NCBI RefSeq assembly: GCF_017874625.1
Contig: NZ_JAGIKZ010000012.1
Location: 1-64,000 of the forward strand
Source of the DNA: Cytobacillus eiseniae
GTDB taxonomy: Bacteria > Bacillota > Bacilli > Bacillales > Cytobacillaceae
DNA: 64,000 bases
Reading direction: 5' to 3'
This document shows, piece by piece, positions 34,163-43,875 of the stretch (within the stretch, counting starts at the first letter, position 1; every line of letters starts with the position of its first letter). The position numbers and the translations under genes are program-made. Under the pieces are notes generated by a model. The model did no database searches. It was not told where the DNA came from and worked only from the letters and a program-made list of their open reading frames with translations.

Positions 34163-34624
34163 TTACGCAAAACTATGCAGCCTTGAAGATTGAATGACTG
34201 TTCTTGCAAAAGAAATACTCTTCTCTTCCATCGACTGATCATCCTCTAGCCAACAATCAACCTTTAATCCCTCTGCAATGATTTCACATCCTTGATTCTT
34301 TAAAGAATCCTCCAAAATATCAACCGCTCTTGCAAACTGTGCATAGGTGGAATCCCCAGGTCCAAAAGCGGCAGCCAGTTTCCCTGTTAAATCAGTGTGA
34401 ATTAATTCCTCATAGAAGCCAATTATTTCATCGGATAGCTCCCCATCTCCCCATGTATGGCTGCCCATAAGGAGACGATCATAAGATTTTAATTCCTCCG
34501 CATAAGCTTCTATTGCATCTTTAATAACTACCTTATCCCCTTCCTTCATTAACTCATTGGCAATAGTACGGGCCATTCGCTCTGTCGTACCAGTCATACT
34601 CGCGTAAACTATAATTGTATTCAT
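34163..34624 (-). CDS. flavodoxin
   Basis: 153 aa, a short-chain flavodoxin carrying FMN and one or two electrons. The phosphate-binding loop is YASMTGTTERMA at the N-terminus; the FMN-stacking loops are MGSHTWGDGELSDE (Trp) and FGPGDSTYAQFARAVD. Length and loops fit Bacillus YkuN/YkuP-type flavodoxins. The start is placed at 34624, with AGGGAG nine bases upstream; a longer frame has no site. Monocistronic; no Fur box is evident. Confidence 0.93.
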   Translation of the reverse strand: MNTIIVYASMTGTTERMARTIANELMKEGDKVVIKDAIEAYAEELKSYDRLLMGSHTWGDGELSDEIIGFYEELIHTDLTGKLAAAFGPGDSTYAQFARAVDILEDSLKNQGCEIIAEGLKVDCWLEDDQSMEEKSISFARTVIQSSRLHSFA

Positions 34625-34848
34625 CTTTTCACGCTCCCTTATAAGTGAAGAATTATCTTTTTTCATTATTTTCACGTTACTAATAAAGTATAGGCGTGGA
34701 TCTTCCTATATAAATTGATCTGTATCAATTTGCATTTAATTTCTAATTAAAAAGCAGCATCCTTGTTATATCAATGAATTCAAACTTTAGTATATAATAG
34801 CAATGGGATTTTCTATCTTTGCGATGCTGTATGCAAAAATATTATGTT

Positions 34849-35026
34849 AGGACTCACATTCCGCTATTTGCTATAATCATTGCACTTTCATGCTTTTATC
34901 GGACACACGTTCCGTTATTTATCTAAAACAGTGTCATTTTCACCTCATTTTTAGCAAATAGCGCACTCTGTGTCCGAAACCTCTCCGAATTGGCATGATT
35001 TAGAACAATAACGTACCCAGTGTCCA
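34849..35026. repeat. cluster of four 25-bp repeats, two direct and two inverted
   Basis: Unit type GGACACA-n-TTCCGTTATTTGCT. Copies: 34849-34873 and 34900-34924 on the plus strand, 34952-34976 and 35001-35026 inverted. Nothing is encoded. The motif looks like a short palindrome-forming dispersed repeat; the four copies could fold into paired hairpins. The rest of 34625-35052 holds no gene. Confidence 0.75.
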
Positions 35027-35052
35027 CAAACGAAATCGTGTCATGCTAAAAT

Positions 35053-35100
35053 ATAAAGAACCGCATGGATTTTCACACTAAATCCATGCGGTTCTTTATA
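35053..35100. terminator. terminator hairpin downstream of pstB, 20-bp stem
   Basis: TATAAAGAACCGCATGGATT (35053-35072) pairs perfectly with AATCCATGCGGTTCTTTATA (35081-35100). Lies 105 bases after the pstB stop and can act in both directions. Confidence 0.85.
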
Positions 35101-35204
35101 GCTATTGCTTTTTTTGCTGCTACTTTGAATGCTCTATCTGTTTTACCAGAACTACTTTATTAAACACCGCCACTATGTAGTAGAACTTGAAACATAAATG
35201 TGTA

Positions 35205-36038
35205 TTAACCAAATCTTCCTGTAATATAATCTTCTGTTCGCTGGTCATTTGGCATTGAAAAAATTTTATCTGTTTGTTCATACTCAATCACTTCTCCATT
35301 TAGGAAAAAGGCTGTCTTGTCTGAAATACGTGCAGCCTGCTGCATATTATGTGTAACAATGACAATCGTAAAATCCTTCTTCATTTTCTCGATCAATTCT
35401 TCTACCTTTAATGTTGAAATGGGATCCAATGCTGAAGTTGGCTCATCCATAAGAATAATTTCTGGCTTCATAGCGATCGCACGGGCAATACAAATGCGTT
35501 GCTGCTGTCCGCCTGATAAGCCTAGTGCAGATGTTTTTAGCCGATCCTTTACTTCATCCCAAATAGCCGCCCCTCGCAAGCTTTCTTCTACAATTTTATC
35601 TAATTCCTTTTTATTTTTTAACCCTTGCATCCTTGGCCCATATGCCACATTATCATAAATACTCATTGGGAATAGATTGGCTTTTTGGAATACCATTCCT
35701 ACTTTCGTTCTCAATTTGATTACATCATTCGTTTGATAGATATTTTCATTGTCGATCACAATGTCACCATTAATTTGGACGCTATCAATCAGATCATTCA
35801 TGCGATTTAATGTACGTAAAAACGTTGATTTCCCACACCCAGAAGGCCCGATTAAAGCAGTCACTTCTTTTTCCTGAATATCCATTGATACGGAGAAAAG
35901 TGCCTGCTTTTCTCCATAAAACAAATTAAGATCCCTTACACTGATAATTGCCTTTTCTTCAGAATCTTGCTTTATAGGTGTTATTTTCCCTGTCCGTGCT
36001 TTATTCAATTTAGTCTCTATCGAATTCATGTTAGACAC
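35205..36038 (-). CDS. pstB: phosphate ABC importer ATPase PstB
   Basis: 277 aa. Energises high-affinity phosphate uptake. Walker [24 protein letters not shown]-loop [24 protein letters not shown], signature [18 protein letters not shown], Walker [15 protein letters not shown], His-switch [13 protein letters not shown], and the PstB C-terminus [14 protein letters not shown] type (here [13 protein letters not shown]). Last gene of pstSCAB. Confidence 0.96.
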   Translation of the reverse strand: MSNMNSIETKLNKARTGKITPIKQDSEEKAIISVRDLNLFYGEKQALFSVSMDIQEKEVTALIGPSGCGKSTFLRTLNRMNDLIDSVQINGDIVIDNENIYQTNDVIKLRTKVGMVFQKANLFPMSIYDNVAYGPRMQGLKNKKELDKIVEESLRGAAIWDEVKDRLKTSALGLSGGQQQRICIARAIAMKPEIILMDEPTSALDPISTLKVEELIEKMKKDFTIVIVTHNMQQAARISDKTAFFLNGEVIEYEQTDKIFSMPNDQRTEDYITGRFG

Positions 36039-36043
36039 CTCAA

Positions 36044-36889
36044 TTAATAATTTGCTTTATTTAGTTTTTTCGATATAAATGTGGCCAATAGGTTCAACAC
36101 TAAAATAATAACAATTAATACAATCCCAACAGCAGAAGCAAGTTCAATATCACCTGACTCCTGTGTAACTAAGAAAGAGTGGACAGTTAAAGTTCTTGCT
36201 GATGAGAAGATCCCTTCTGGCATCGCTGCTACCGTACCTGCAGTTAAAAAGATTGCAGCTGATTCTCCAACAATCCTTCCGATAGAGAGAATGATTCCGG
36301 ATAAAATCCCAGGCATCGCACTTGGTAAAATTACCTTATATAACGTTTGTAATTTCGTCGTTCCTAAAGCAAGAGAGCCTTCACGGTAAGTATTAGGAAC
36401 TGTTTTTAACGATTCTTCTGTCGTTCGAATGATCACTGGCAATACAATAATCGTTAAAGTTAAGGAAGCTGAAATAATGGACATACCTAATTTCAATGTA
36501 GTTACAAAGAAAACCGCTCCAAATAATCCATAGATAATTGATGGAATCCCTGTTAAGCTTTCTGTTGCAAAACGAATCATTCTAACTAATCGACCTTGTT
36601 TTGCATACTCTTGCAAATATACAGCTGCGAAAATCCCGATCGGAGTAGCAATAATTAGAGAAATGATAATCGTATAAATCGTCGTAATGATCATCGGCCA
36701 AATCCCACCATGGCCTGTAGGCGAATAATCGCCAAAAATGAAGTCAAAGTTTATTAGACGATAGCCTTTCATAAAAATATATCCAACAATCGTCACAAGG
36801 ATGGCAACGGTTAAGAATGCCGCAAACCAAAGGAATCCACGCAATATATTATCTTTTAGCGTTCTCAACTTATTTCTCACCCTTCGCAC
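36044..36889 (-). CDS. pstA: phosphate ABC importer permease PstA
   Basis: 281 aa, six membrane segments. Shows the EAA loop [44 protein letters not shown] and [11 protein letters not shown] typical of PstA. Overlaps the end of pstC by 20 bases and lies 5 bases before pstB; forms the heterodimeric channel with PstC. Confidence 0.95.
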   Translation of the reverse strand: MRRVRNKLRTLKDNILRGFLWFAAFLTVAILVTIVGYIFMKGYRLINFDFIFGDYSPTGHGGIWPMIITTIYTIIISLIIATPIGIFAAVYLQEYAKQGRLVRMIRFATESLTGIPSIIYGLFGAVFFVTTLKLGMSIISASLTLTIIVLPVIIRTTEESLKTVPNTYREGSLALGTTKLQTLYKVILPSAMPGILSGIILSIGRIVGESAAIFLTAGTVAAMPEGIFSSARTLTVHSFLVTQESGDIELASAVGIVLIVIILVLNLLATFISKKLNKANY

Positions 36890-37769
36890 TAATTTTTGCT
36901 AAAACAAAGTTTAATATTAGAATAAATGAGAATAAAACAATCCCTGTTGCAAATAGCATGTTTTGGTGTGAACCAAATGCATAGCCCATCTCTAATGCAA
37001 TATTCGTTGTTAACGGACGAAGACTATCGGTTAGGCTAGTCGGAATGATTAAACTATTTCCTGCTACTAATATAACCGCCATTGTTTCTCCAATTGCTCT
37101 TCCTACTCCTAAAACAATCGCAGCCATTACTCCTGATTTTGCCGCTGGAACAACCACTTTAAATATGGTTTCTATTTGAGAGGCTCCAAGCGCCAATGAA
37201 CCTTCACGGTAGGTTTTCGGCACTGCGCGAATGGCAGTTTCGGCTACTGTCACAATTGTTGGAAGCATCATAATCGCCAACACAAGTATAACTGCCAATA
37301 AGCTTTGCCCTCTCGGTAAGTTTAAAACATTTTGTAAAAATGGAACGATAATCGCCAGTCCAAAAACCCCATAAAGGACAGAAGGAATCCCTGCTAGCAG
37401 CTGAACGGCTGGTGAAATGAACTTCGCTACTCTTTTTGGAGCAATTTCCGCTAAAAATATCGCGGTAAACAATCCAACTGGAACTCCAATAATTAAGGCA
37501 CCGATTGTCGCATACACAGATGCAACAATCATAGGTAAGATTCCAAATTTCTCTTCGCTTGGCACCCAATCGACTCCCGTTAAAAAGTCAATAAAGCTAT
37601 ATCCATCTACAACAAATGGCAGAGAGCCTTTATAAAAAACAAAACCGACGATTAACAATAAACTGATAACCGAAATAAGTGCACAAAATTGGAACAGTTT
37701 TGATGATAAACCCTCTAATATGTACTTTTTTTTATTTGCATTTCCCATTTTTTCAGGTAGGGCTGACAT
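36870..37769 (-). CDS. pstC: phosphate ABC importer permease PstC
   Basis: 299 aa, six membrane segments. EAA loop [45 protein letters not shown], plus GIPSVLYGVFGLA. GAGGAATGCTGA precedes the ATG. Partner of PstA. Confidence 0.95.
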   Translation of the reverse strand: MSALPEKMGNANKKKYILEGLSSKLFQFCALISVISLLLIVGFVFYKGSLPFVVDGYSFIDFLTGVDWVPSEEKFGILPMIVASVYATIGALIIGVPVGLFTAIFLAEIAPKRVAKFISPAVQLLAGIPSVLYGVFGLAIIVPFLQNVLNLPRGQSLLAVILVLAIMMLPTIVTVAETAIRAVPKTYREGSLALGASQIETIFKVVVPAAKSGVMAAIVLGVGRAIGETMAVILVAGNSLIIPTSLTDSLRPLTTNIALEMGYAFGSHQNMLFATGIVLFSFILILNFVLAKISAKGEK

Positions 37770-37824
37770 TCAGCATTCCTCCAAGCTCGCATTTACAAAT
37801 GATTATGTCTATTTGATAAAACTG

Positions 37825-38664
37825 TTATTTTACACGAATAGCCCCAACTTCTTCTACAATATCTTGACCTTCTGGGCTTAAAATATATTCGATGAACTGT
37901 TGTCCAGCGGTTGTTAAGTGATCTTCCTTATGCGCAAACAAGAATGGACGGGAAAGGCTATACTTTTGCTGTAATACATTTTCCGCCGTTGCTTTCACTC
38001 CACTAATATCGATCGTTGAAATGGAAGAATCAATATATTCAAATGAAATAAATCCAACAGCATGCTTATTCATCGCAACCGTCGTTTTTATATTCCCATT
38101 TCCACTTGCAATAATCGCATTTCGAATTAATTCGCCGGAAGAATAACCTACAATCTCTTGAAAGGCTTCACGTGAGCCTGATCCATCCTCACGGGAAACA
38201 ACGACGATTTCCAAATTTTCTCCACCAAGTTCTTTCCAGTTCGAAACCTCTCCTGTAAAAATTTGCTTCACTTGATCCATCGTCAGATTCTTCACTTTAT
38301 TTGCAGGGTGAGTGACAACAACAATTCCGTCGTACGCAATGATTGTCTCAACAAGACCGCTTGCTTTTTCTTCTTCTTTCAAATCACGGGATGACATGCC
38401 AATCTCTGACACACCACTTGTAGCATTCGTAATTCCAGCTGATGAACCGATCTGATTGATTTCTATCTTCACATCATTTGTATCCATGTATTTGTCAGCA
38501 ATTTTTTCTGCCAATGGCCCTACTGATGTCGATCCTGAAATCGAAATTCTATTCGTACGATCATTTGATGAATCCGTTTTATTATTACTATTGTTGCATG
38601 CTGATAGGGCACTTACTGTGAATAGCACCAATAATCCAATTGCCGTCTTTCTAATAAAAGTCAT
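37825..38664 (-). CDS. pstS: phosphate-binding lipoprotein PstS
   Basis: 279 aa. Signal peptide with lipobox LSAC, then the phosphate-binding fold: ISISGSTSVGPLAEKIAD (Ser/Thr ligands), VSEIGMSSRDLKEEE, and VVSREDGSGSREAFQEIVG. Delivers phosphate to PstCA. GGGGG seven bases before the ATG; a four-repeat PhoP box lies upstream (38728-38766), as for the B. subtilis pst operon. Confidence 0.95.
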   Translation of the reverse strand: MTFIRKTAIGLLVLFTVSALSACNNSNNKTDSSNDRTNRISISGSTSVGPLAEKIADKYMDTNDVKIEINQIGSSAGITNATSGVSEIGMSSRDLKEEEKASGLVETIIAYDGIVVVTHPANKVKNLTMDQVKQIFTGEVSNWKELGGENLEIVVVSREDGSGSREAFQEIVGYSSGELIRNAIIASGNGNIKTTVAMNKHAVGFISFEYIDSSISTIDISGVKATAENVLQQKYSLSRPFLFAHKEDHLTTAGQQFIEYILSPEGQDIVEEVGAIRVK

Positions 38665-38727
38665 TACTAAACCCCCAAGATGATCGATTGGTTACTTCTA
38701 TTCCAAATGTAAAGAATACACTTTGTA

Positions 38728-38766
38728 CGTAAATTCTTAATGAATGTTTTGTAAAAGTTTTGTAAA
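38728..38766 (-). promoter_or_regulatory. PHO box (PhoP binding site) upstream of pstS
   Basis: Minus strand: TTTACA (38766-38761), five bases, TTTACA (38755-38750), five bases, TTCATT (38744-38739), five bases, TTTACG (38733-38728). Four TT(A/T)ACA-like repeats at exact 11-bp steps are the known PhoP box layout, so phosphate starvation should induce pstSCAB. Confidence 0.88.
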
Positions 38767-38854
38767 GTTTGAGGTGAAGTATATTGTTCATTCTTAGCTT
38801 TCTAATAAAACATCAAAAACATTACAATTAAATATTTTTCATTCAGAAAAAAGC

Positions 38855-38887
38855 AAAAAACCACTTCCTTTCTTTTTAGGAAGTGGT
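38855..38887 (-). terminator. terminator of the MFS exporter gene
   Basis: ACCACTTCC (minus 38887-38879) pairs with GGAAGTGGT (38868-38860), followed by T6. Confidence 0.9.
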
Positions 38888-38904
38888 CAAGCTGAATATT
38901 CTTA

Positions 38905-40338
38905 TTACAGCTCCGTTGATGTTTCAGATGACTTAGGATTTTTCACTGGTGTTAGAAAGGTAATTACAAGTGCAATTATCGCTAATATCATCATGAAGTA
39001 GTATGAATCACTGGAAGCAAAAATGGATGCCCATTCCTTTATTCCTTCACTCACACCTTGATTGGCTAAATCACCTGCATAATTTGTAGCTCTTGATGTA
39101 TATATAGTGACGACAACTGCTGTGCCAATGGCCCCTGCAATTTGACGAACCGTATTATTTACGGCTGTGCCATGTGTAACAAGTTCCTTCGATAACGCAT
39201 TTAAACCTGCTGTATTCAGTGGCATCGTAATAAAGCTTAAACCGATACGCAAGAAAATCGTACGAATCATTAAAAATGAAAATGTGGTTGTTTCAGTTAA
39301 GTCTGTTACGACCCACATGGAAGGAATAACAAAAAGCAAACCAATAATGAATAATGGCTTCGCACCGAATCGGTCGTACATTTTCCCAGTAACAGGAGAT
39401 AGAATCGCGTTAATAATCGCTCCCGGTAATAATAATAATCCTGCATCAAATGCAGTAAAGCCCCGGCCATCTTGTAAATAAATCGGCAGTAAAATCATAT
39501 CGGCATATAACATCATCGTTATGATAATGTTAATGAACGATGTCATTGTAAATGTTTTGTTTTGAAATACACGTACATTTAAGAACGGATCACTTGCGCG
39601 TAATTGACGTATCGTAAATAATACTAATACTAAAACACCTGCAATAATCGTTGTTAATACAAGCACATCATCCCAGCCGTGACCGCCAGCATTACTGAAT
39701 CCATATAGTACGAGTCCGAAACCTAATGTTGATTGAATGACGCTTCGTACATCCAATTCTGCCTTCGATCCTTCAGATACGTTAATTAAATATTTGAATG
39801 CTAATAGGATAACGATTCCAACGAGTGGAATTAAACCGATAAACAACCAGCGCCATGATGCATATTCAATAACAAAGCCAGATAACGTTGGTGCGATCGC
39901 TGGAGCAAAAATCATCGCAAGCCCTATCAGGCCCATGGCACTGCCTCTTTTTTCAGGCGGGTAAATAAACATAACGATACTCATCATGAGTGGCATTATA
40001 ATCCCAGCACCCGCAGCTTGAATCATACGTCCTATTAATAAAATCGTAAAATTCATTGAAATTGCACAAATAATTGAACCAACTAATAATAATAACATCG
40101 AGCTAATAAATAATTGCCGTGTAGAAAAACGCTTCATTAAATATGCCGTAACGGGAATTAATACACCATTAACGAGCATGAATCCTGTTGCTAACCATTG
40201 AACGGTTGTCGCACCAACATCAAACACTTCCATGAATTTACTTAAAGCAACATTTAGAAGTGTTTGGTTTAATATCGATAAAAAACCACCAAGGAGCAAC
40301 ACAAATACTAATACTTTCTTATTTATTTGTTGCGCCAT
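38905..40338 (-). CDS. multidrug MFS exporter, DHA2 (EmrB/LmrB-like) family
   Basis: 477 aa, about 14 membrane segments, a proton-driven drug exporter. Motif A region is GRMIQAAGAGIIMPLMMSIV with PPEKRGSAMGLIG, and motif C-like IFAPAIAPTLSGFVIEYASWRWLF. It is closest in length and landmarks to LmrB/Mdr-type pumps of Bacillus. A TetR-family gene is divergent (40510), and probably represses it from the shared 171-bp region, as lmrA does for lmrB. The ligand range cannot be told from sequence. Confidence 0.9.
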   Translation of the reverse strand: MAQQINKKVLVFVLLLGGFLSILNQTLLNVALSKFMEVFDVGATTVQWLATGFMLVNGVLIPVTAYLMKRFSTRQLFISSMLLLLVGSIICAISMNFTILLIGRMIQAAGAGIIMPLMMSIVMFIYPPEKRGSAMGLIGLAMIFAPAIAPTLSGFVIEYASWRWLFIGLIPLVGIVILLAFKYLINVSEGSKAELDVRSVIQSTLGFGLVLYGFSNAGGHGWDDVLVLTTIIAGVLVLVLFTIRQLRASDPFLNVRVFQNKTFTMTSFINIIITMMLYADMILLPIYLQDGRGFTAFDAGLLLLPGAIINAILSPVTGKMYDRFGAKPLFIIGLLFVIPSMWVVTDLTETTTFSFLMIRTIFLRIGLSFITMPLNTAGLNALSKELVTHGTAVNNTVRQIAGAIGTAVVVTIYTSRATNYAGDLANQGVSEGIKEWASIFASSDSYYFMMILAIIALVITFLTPVKNPKSSETSTEL

Positions 40339-40509
40339 AGAAACGTAAGACCTCCCATTTACTTTATCAACACAATGACGATAAAATGAATTGTAACAAC
40401 ATTTTTATGAAGAAACCACCAACATATTTTAATAAACCGTTAACTATACAACATCTCCCTAAAAAATGTCGCAAAAGTGGTTGTTTAATAGATAAAGGAG
40501 AAATAAAAA

Positions 40510-41055
40510 ATGTCTATAAAAAAAGAAGATCCACGTGCCATTCGCTCCAAACGTTTATTAAAGGAAGCTGTTAAATCATTATTAATGGAGTCTCAAAGTT
40601 TACAAGAACTAACGGTTCAGAAAGTAACGGCTAAGGCCGAATTAAATCGTGCTACATTCTACTTGCATTATTTAGATATGCGAGATTTATTGAGGCATGT
40701 AGTATATGATCTTATCGATGATCTAACTGAAAAATTATCCCCATTACTGCAGGAAGAAAGAGTTAATTTAGATGAACAGCTGCTAACCTTTTTGGATTAT
40801 TTTTATCAACACCGAAGATACTTATCTGTGTTATTTGAGGAAAGAGCATTCCAAATGAAGCTTCATCATTTTATTGTGGATTTCATTCAAGCTAGAAGAG
40901 ATCTGCGAAAAGTAGCAAGCGAAGATGCTGTTTCAAAAGATATTATTGCCTCCTCCATTCTAGGTATTTTAATGTGGTGGATTCGCGATGGAAAACATTA
41001 TAGCTCTGAATATATTGCAGGACAAATGTCGATATGGATGACGAAGAGACATTAG
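40510..41055 (+). CDS. TetR-family repressor divergent from the MFS exporter
   Basis: 181 aa. N-terminal HTH: ELTVQKVTAKAELNRATFYLHYLDMRDLLRHV, typical TetR recognition helix (RATFYLHY). The C-terminal ligand domain resembles the TetR_C group of DhaS-type regulators (SSILGILMWWIRDGKHYSSEYIAGQM). AAAGGAGAAATAAAA precedes the ATG. The intergenic region carries TTGTAACAACA and TATACAACATC strings that may be operator half-sites, not proven. Confidence 0.88.
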   Translation: MSIKKEDPRAIRSKRLLKEAVKSLLMESQSLQELTVQKVTAKAELNRATFYLHYLDMRDLLRHVVYDLIDDLTEKLSPLLQEERVNLDEQLLTFLDYFYQHRRYLSVLFEERAFQMKLHHFIVDFIQARRDLRKVASEDAVSKDIIASSILGILMWWIRDGKHYSSEYIAGQMSIWMTKRH

Positions 41056-41093
41056 ATTAGTCAGAATAGCTTTCAAACTTGTTTGGAGAGATC

Positions 41094-41124
41094 AAGAAAA
41101 GAAGCCTGCCTATTGGCAAGCTTC
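41094..41124. terminator. terminator between the TetR and PepSY genes
   Basis: GAAGCCTGCC (41101-41110) pairs, with one bulge, with GGCAAGCTTC (41115-41124); the minus-strand tail is CTTTTCTT. It serves the PepSY operon and possibly the convergent TetR gene. Confidence 0.8.
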
Positions 41125-41143
41125 AATCACTTAGTAGCCTCTA

Positions 41144-41707
41144 TTAATCATCATAACGATCATCGTCATCATCAAACTTTTCCATATCTTTTTCTAAGAT
41201 TTGTCCAGTTCTTGCATCGATTTCATATTCTACTTCATGTGTCGCTGTATGGATTTCAATTTCATATTCGCCATCGTCATAGTCTGCATCTACTACCTTG
41301 CCAGGCGTTTCCTTTGTCGCAATGGCAATTGCTTCATTTTTTGTTAGCTTTTTCGTAAGATCGTTTTTCTTGATGGAAATAGGAGCATCTTTGCTTTCAT
41401 TTTTGTCATCACCTTGATCCACTTTGATGACTTCCCCAGATTTCGCATCAATATCAATGTCAATATCATCATGGCCATTTAGATCCTGAACTTCCACTTC
41501 ATATTTAAGCTGGCCATTATCATTCTCAAGTTCAACACTTTCAATAATCCCTTTTACTTCATTTAATGCTTTTTCTTCTGCTTTCTTTACCGTCATTAGG
41601 TTATTCCCTGACCCTTGAGTGGAATCTGTTAATGCGCCTACTCCAATCGCTCCACCTAATAAAATGAAACCAGCTACTCCGGCAATCAGTACATTTCGTT
41701 TTTTCAT
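41144..41707 (-). CDS. two-domain PepSY protein
   Basis: 187 aa. N-terminal membrane anchor or signal (NVLIAGVAGFILLGGAIGVG), then two PepSY repeats: MTVKKAEEKALNEVKGIIESVELE...IDIDAKSGEVIKV and LTKNEAIAIATKETPGKVVDADYDDGEYEIEI...YEIDARTGQILE, and a short acidic tail ending DDDDDRYDD. PepSY domains are proposed to inhibit proteases or sense wall state. Last gene of a regulator-kinase-PepSY-PepSY run, like ykoGHI of B. subtilis. Confidence 0.88.
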   Translation of the reverse strand: MKKRNVLIAGVAGFILLGGAIGVGALTDSTQGSGNNLMTVKKAEEKALNEVKGIIESVELENDNGQLKYEVEVQDLNGHDDIDIDIDAKSGEVIKVDQGDDKNESKDAPISIKKNDLTKKLTKNEAIAIATKETPGKVVDADYDDGEYEIEIHTATHEVEYEIDARTGQILEKDMEKFDDDDDRYDD

Positions 41708-41825
41708 TTTGCTGTACCTCCTTTTTTAGTATATCTATACTATAGACAACTAAAATGAGGGTTTCTTAATAGCAAAATGAGAAATTGATGAGAAAATAGA
41801 AAGATGTCTTTCATTTTTACAAATG

Positions 41826-42461
41826 CTAATCGTCCCAAACGATTGACATGATCTCACCAGAAACCGCATTAATTTGTATCGTAGCCTCATCCTCATTATC
41901 TTCCCGTTCAATATCTACTAAATAATAAGTGATTCCTCCTTGGCTTTCTAGCTCCACATCATCTACTTCTCCATTTAACTCCTTGAGAGCGATCGCTATT
42001 GCTTCCTTCTCAGTTAGTAGCTTCGGTTTTTCAGCAGCAGTTGAATCTTTTTTTTCTTGCTTAGATTCTGATTCCCCCGAAGGATCTTTCTCCTTCGGCT
42101 TCTCCACTGAAGAGTCGTTAGGGAGAGTAGATGATGAATCATCGTGAGGCTCTTTCTTCACCTTTTCGTTGCTCACAAGGTCTGTTGTTGTCTGTGTCAG
42201 CTTGCCAATATCTCCAGAATGGCGGTCAATCTCAATATCATACGTACCAGTTTCCAATTGTATCGTAATCAAATATAAATTTTCGCCTTCCTTTACCTCT
42301 ACAATCTGACCGCTATAAAGTTCCTTTACCTTACTAGTAGCTTGTTCAGCGGTAAGAGGCTCTGCCGAAGTCATCTTGTTCGATACTTGCCAAACACCAA
42401 ACATGATTGCCAAAAGGATAACTGCGCCAATCACAAATTTCTTTTTATTCAAACCGCCCAC
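41826..42461 (-). CDS. membrane-anchored PepSY protein
   Basis: About 211 aa. One N-terminal membrane helix (FVIGAVILLAIMFGVWQVS), a first PepSY-like repeat (LTAEQATSKVKELYSGQIVEVKEGENLYLITIQ...YDIEIDRHSGDIGKL), a Lys/Glu/Ser/Asp linker, and a second (LTEKEAIAIALKELNGEVDDVELESQGGITYYLVDIE..., INAVSGEIMSIVWDD). The GTG at 42461 has GGAG eight bases upstream; a GTG three codons earlier is a possible alternative. Lies between the kinase and the second PepSY gene; probably modulates the kinase or an extracytoplasmic protease. Confidence 0.82.
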   Translation of the reverse strand: MGGLNKKKFVIGAVILLAIMFGVWQVSNKMTSAEPLTAEQATSKVKELYSGQIVEVKEGENLYLITIQLETGTYDIEIDRHSGDIGKLTQTTTDLVSNEKVKKEPHDDSSSTLPNDSSVEKPKEKDPSGESESKQEKKDSTAAEKPKLLTEKEAIAIALKELNGEVDDVELESQGGITYYLVDIEREDNEDEATIQINAVSGEIMSIVWDD

Positions 42462-42513
42462 TTTTCTCACTCCATATCATTTTTATAAAATTGTACACGA
42501 TGAAAATGAGAAT

Positions 42514-43875
42514 TTAATGAGAACTAGGTGCAGGAAAATTAATTTTTACCGTTGTGCCAAGTCCTTCTATGCTATCTAAAGTAATTGTAACACCAAGTAC
42601 ATCTGCAATTTCTTTTGCTAAAGATAATCCTAAACCGAAGCCGCCTGTTTTTCTTGAACGGGCTTTATCCACTCGGTAAAAACGATCGAATACTTTTTCT
42701 AAATCAGCAGCCGGGATCCCAATGCCGCGGTCCACTATTTCAACGATGGCTCCTTGGTCATTCCTTGTTATTCTCACAGTAATTATTTCTTCACTATATT
42801 TCCTCGCATTGTCCATAAAAATGAAAAACAACTGTTTAAATTTTTGAAGGTCCCCTTTAATAATTATTTCAGCCTCTTGCTTATATTCAATGTCACGATT
42901 ATAAGCTTTCTGAAAGGAACGTATTGACTCATCGACGATTTGATTTAAATGCAGCTCCTTCACATCGAGCAACCATTTATCTTCATTACGGGCAAGCAGC
43001 AACAATTGCTCGGTCAAATCCTTCATTCGAATAGCTTCTGAATGAATGGCCTGAACGGATTCATCAAATAATTCTGGTTGATCTTTCCCTCTTCTTTTTA
43101 ACAATGAAGCATATGACTCGATTACTGTTAGTGGGGTTTTTAATTCATGAGACGCATTTGAAATAAACTGTCCTTGTTTTTCATAATTCACTTCTAAAAG
43201 TTCGATCATATTATTAAACCCTTCACCCATTAGATAAAGTTCGTCTTTTGACTTTTTTGGCAAGGGAATTCGTTTGAATTGGCCACTTCCCTTGATATCC
43301 TTCATCGTTGAAATCATGGATGAAATCGGTCTAGTAATAAAGTTACTTAGTAGCCAGGAAGAAATCAAGACGGGGATCATTGCCAAAATCGTACCAATCA
43401 CAAGAACAATTCGGAGGCGATTTAGCATTTCATCTGTTGAATTCAGATTTTCCGTTACTTGTAATTCCACAACCGCCCCCTCACGAGAAATCATTGGAAT
43501 GGTTACAAAAGCATACGGAAGATTGTTGTATTCAATAATGCTTTGCACTTCCTTTTGTTGATAAGTAAAGGCTAATTCGTCCCGAAGCATCGTTTGACCC
43601 GATGCTGTCACAGTTGCTTCTGCTTTTCCTGTCTCTTGAACAATCCGCAACATCCCATTGATTGGAACATATGCCCGTAAAATATCCTCAAGTGGTACGG
43701 AAGCATCGACCGTTTGAATGCCGTTAATTGCTTGTTTCGCTTCTGCAATCGCGCGTTCTAATTCACTATTCATCATCACTCTACTAAAAGAGAGATAAAT
43801 AGAAAAATTAATTAAAATGAGTAAGCAAATGAATAAAACGGATGTATACAAATTTATTTTATTTCGCAGCTTCAT
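42514..43875 (-). CDS. sensor histidine kinase (YkoH/ArlS-like)
   Basis: 453 aa. Two membrane helices (residues ~10-30 and ~158-180) enclose an extracellular sensor of about 125 residues; HAMP (NFITRPISSMISTMKDI), H-box FISNASHELKTPLTVIESYA, N-box FFIFMDNARKYSEE, G1 VDRGIGIPAADLEKVFDRFYRVDKARS and G2 GGFGLGLSLAKEIA. It overlaps the response regulator gene by four bases. The following PepSY genes suggest an envelope signal. Same arrangement as ykoGHI, but the stimulus is unknown. Confidence 0.92.
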   Translation of the reverse strand: MKLRNKINLYTSVLFICLLILINFSIYLSFSRVMMNSELERAIAEAKQAINGIQTVDASVPLEDILRAYVPINGMLRIVQETGKAEATVTASGQTMLRDELAFTYQQKEVQSIIEYNNLPYAFVTIPMISREGAVVELQVTENLNSTDEMLNRLRIVLVIGTILAMIPVLISSWLLSNFITRPISSMISTMKDIKGSGQFKRIPLPKKSKDELYLMGEGFNNMIELLEVNYEKQGQFISNASHELKTPLTVIESYASLLKRRGKDQPELFDESVQAIHSEAIRMKDLTEQLLLLARNEDKWLLDVKELHLNQIVDESIRSFQKAYNRDIEYKQEAEIIIKGDLQKFKQLFFIFMDNARKYSEEIITVRITRNDQGAIVEIVDRGIGIPAADLEKVFDRFYRVDKARSRKTGGFGLGLSLAKEIADVLGVTITLDSIEGLGTTVKINFPAPSSH

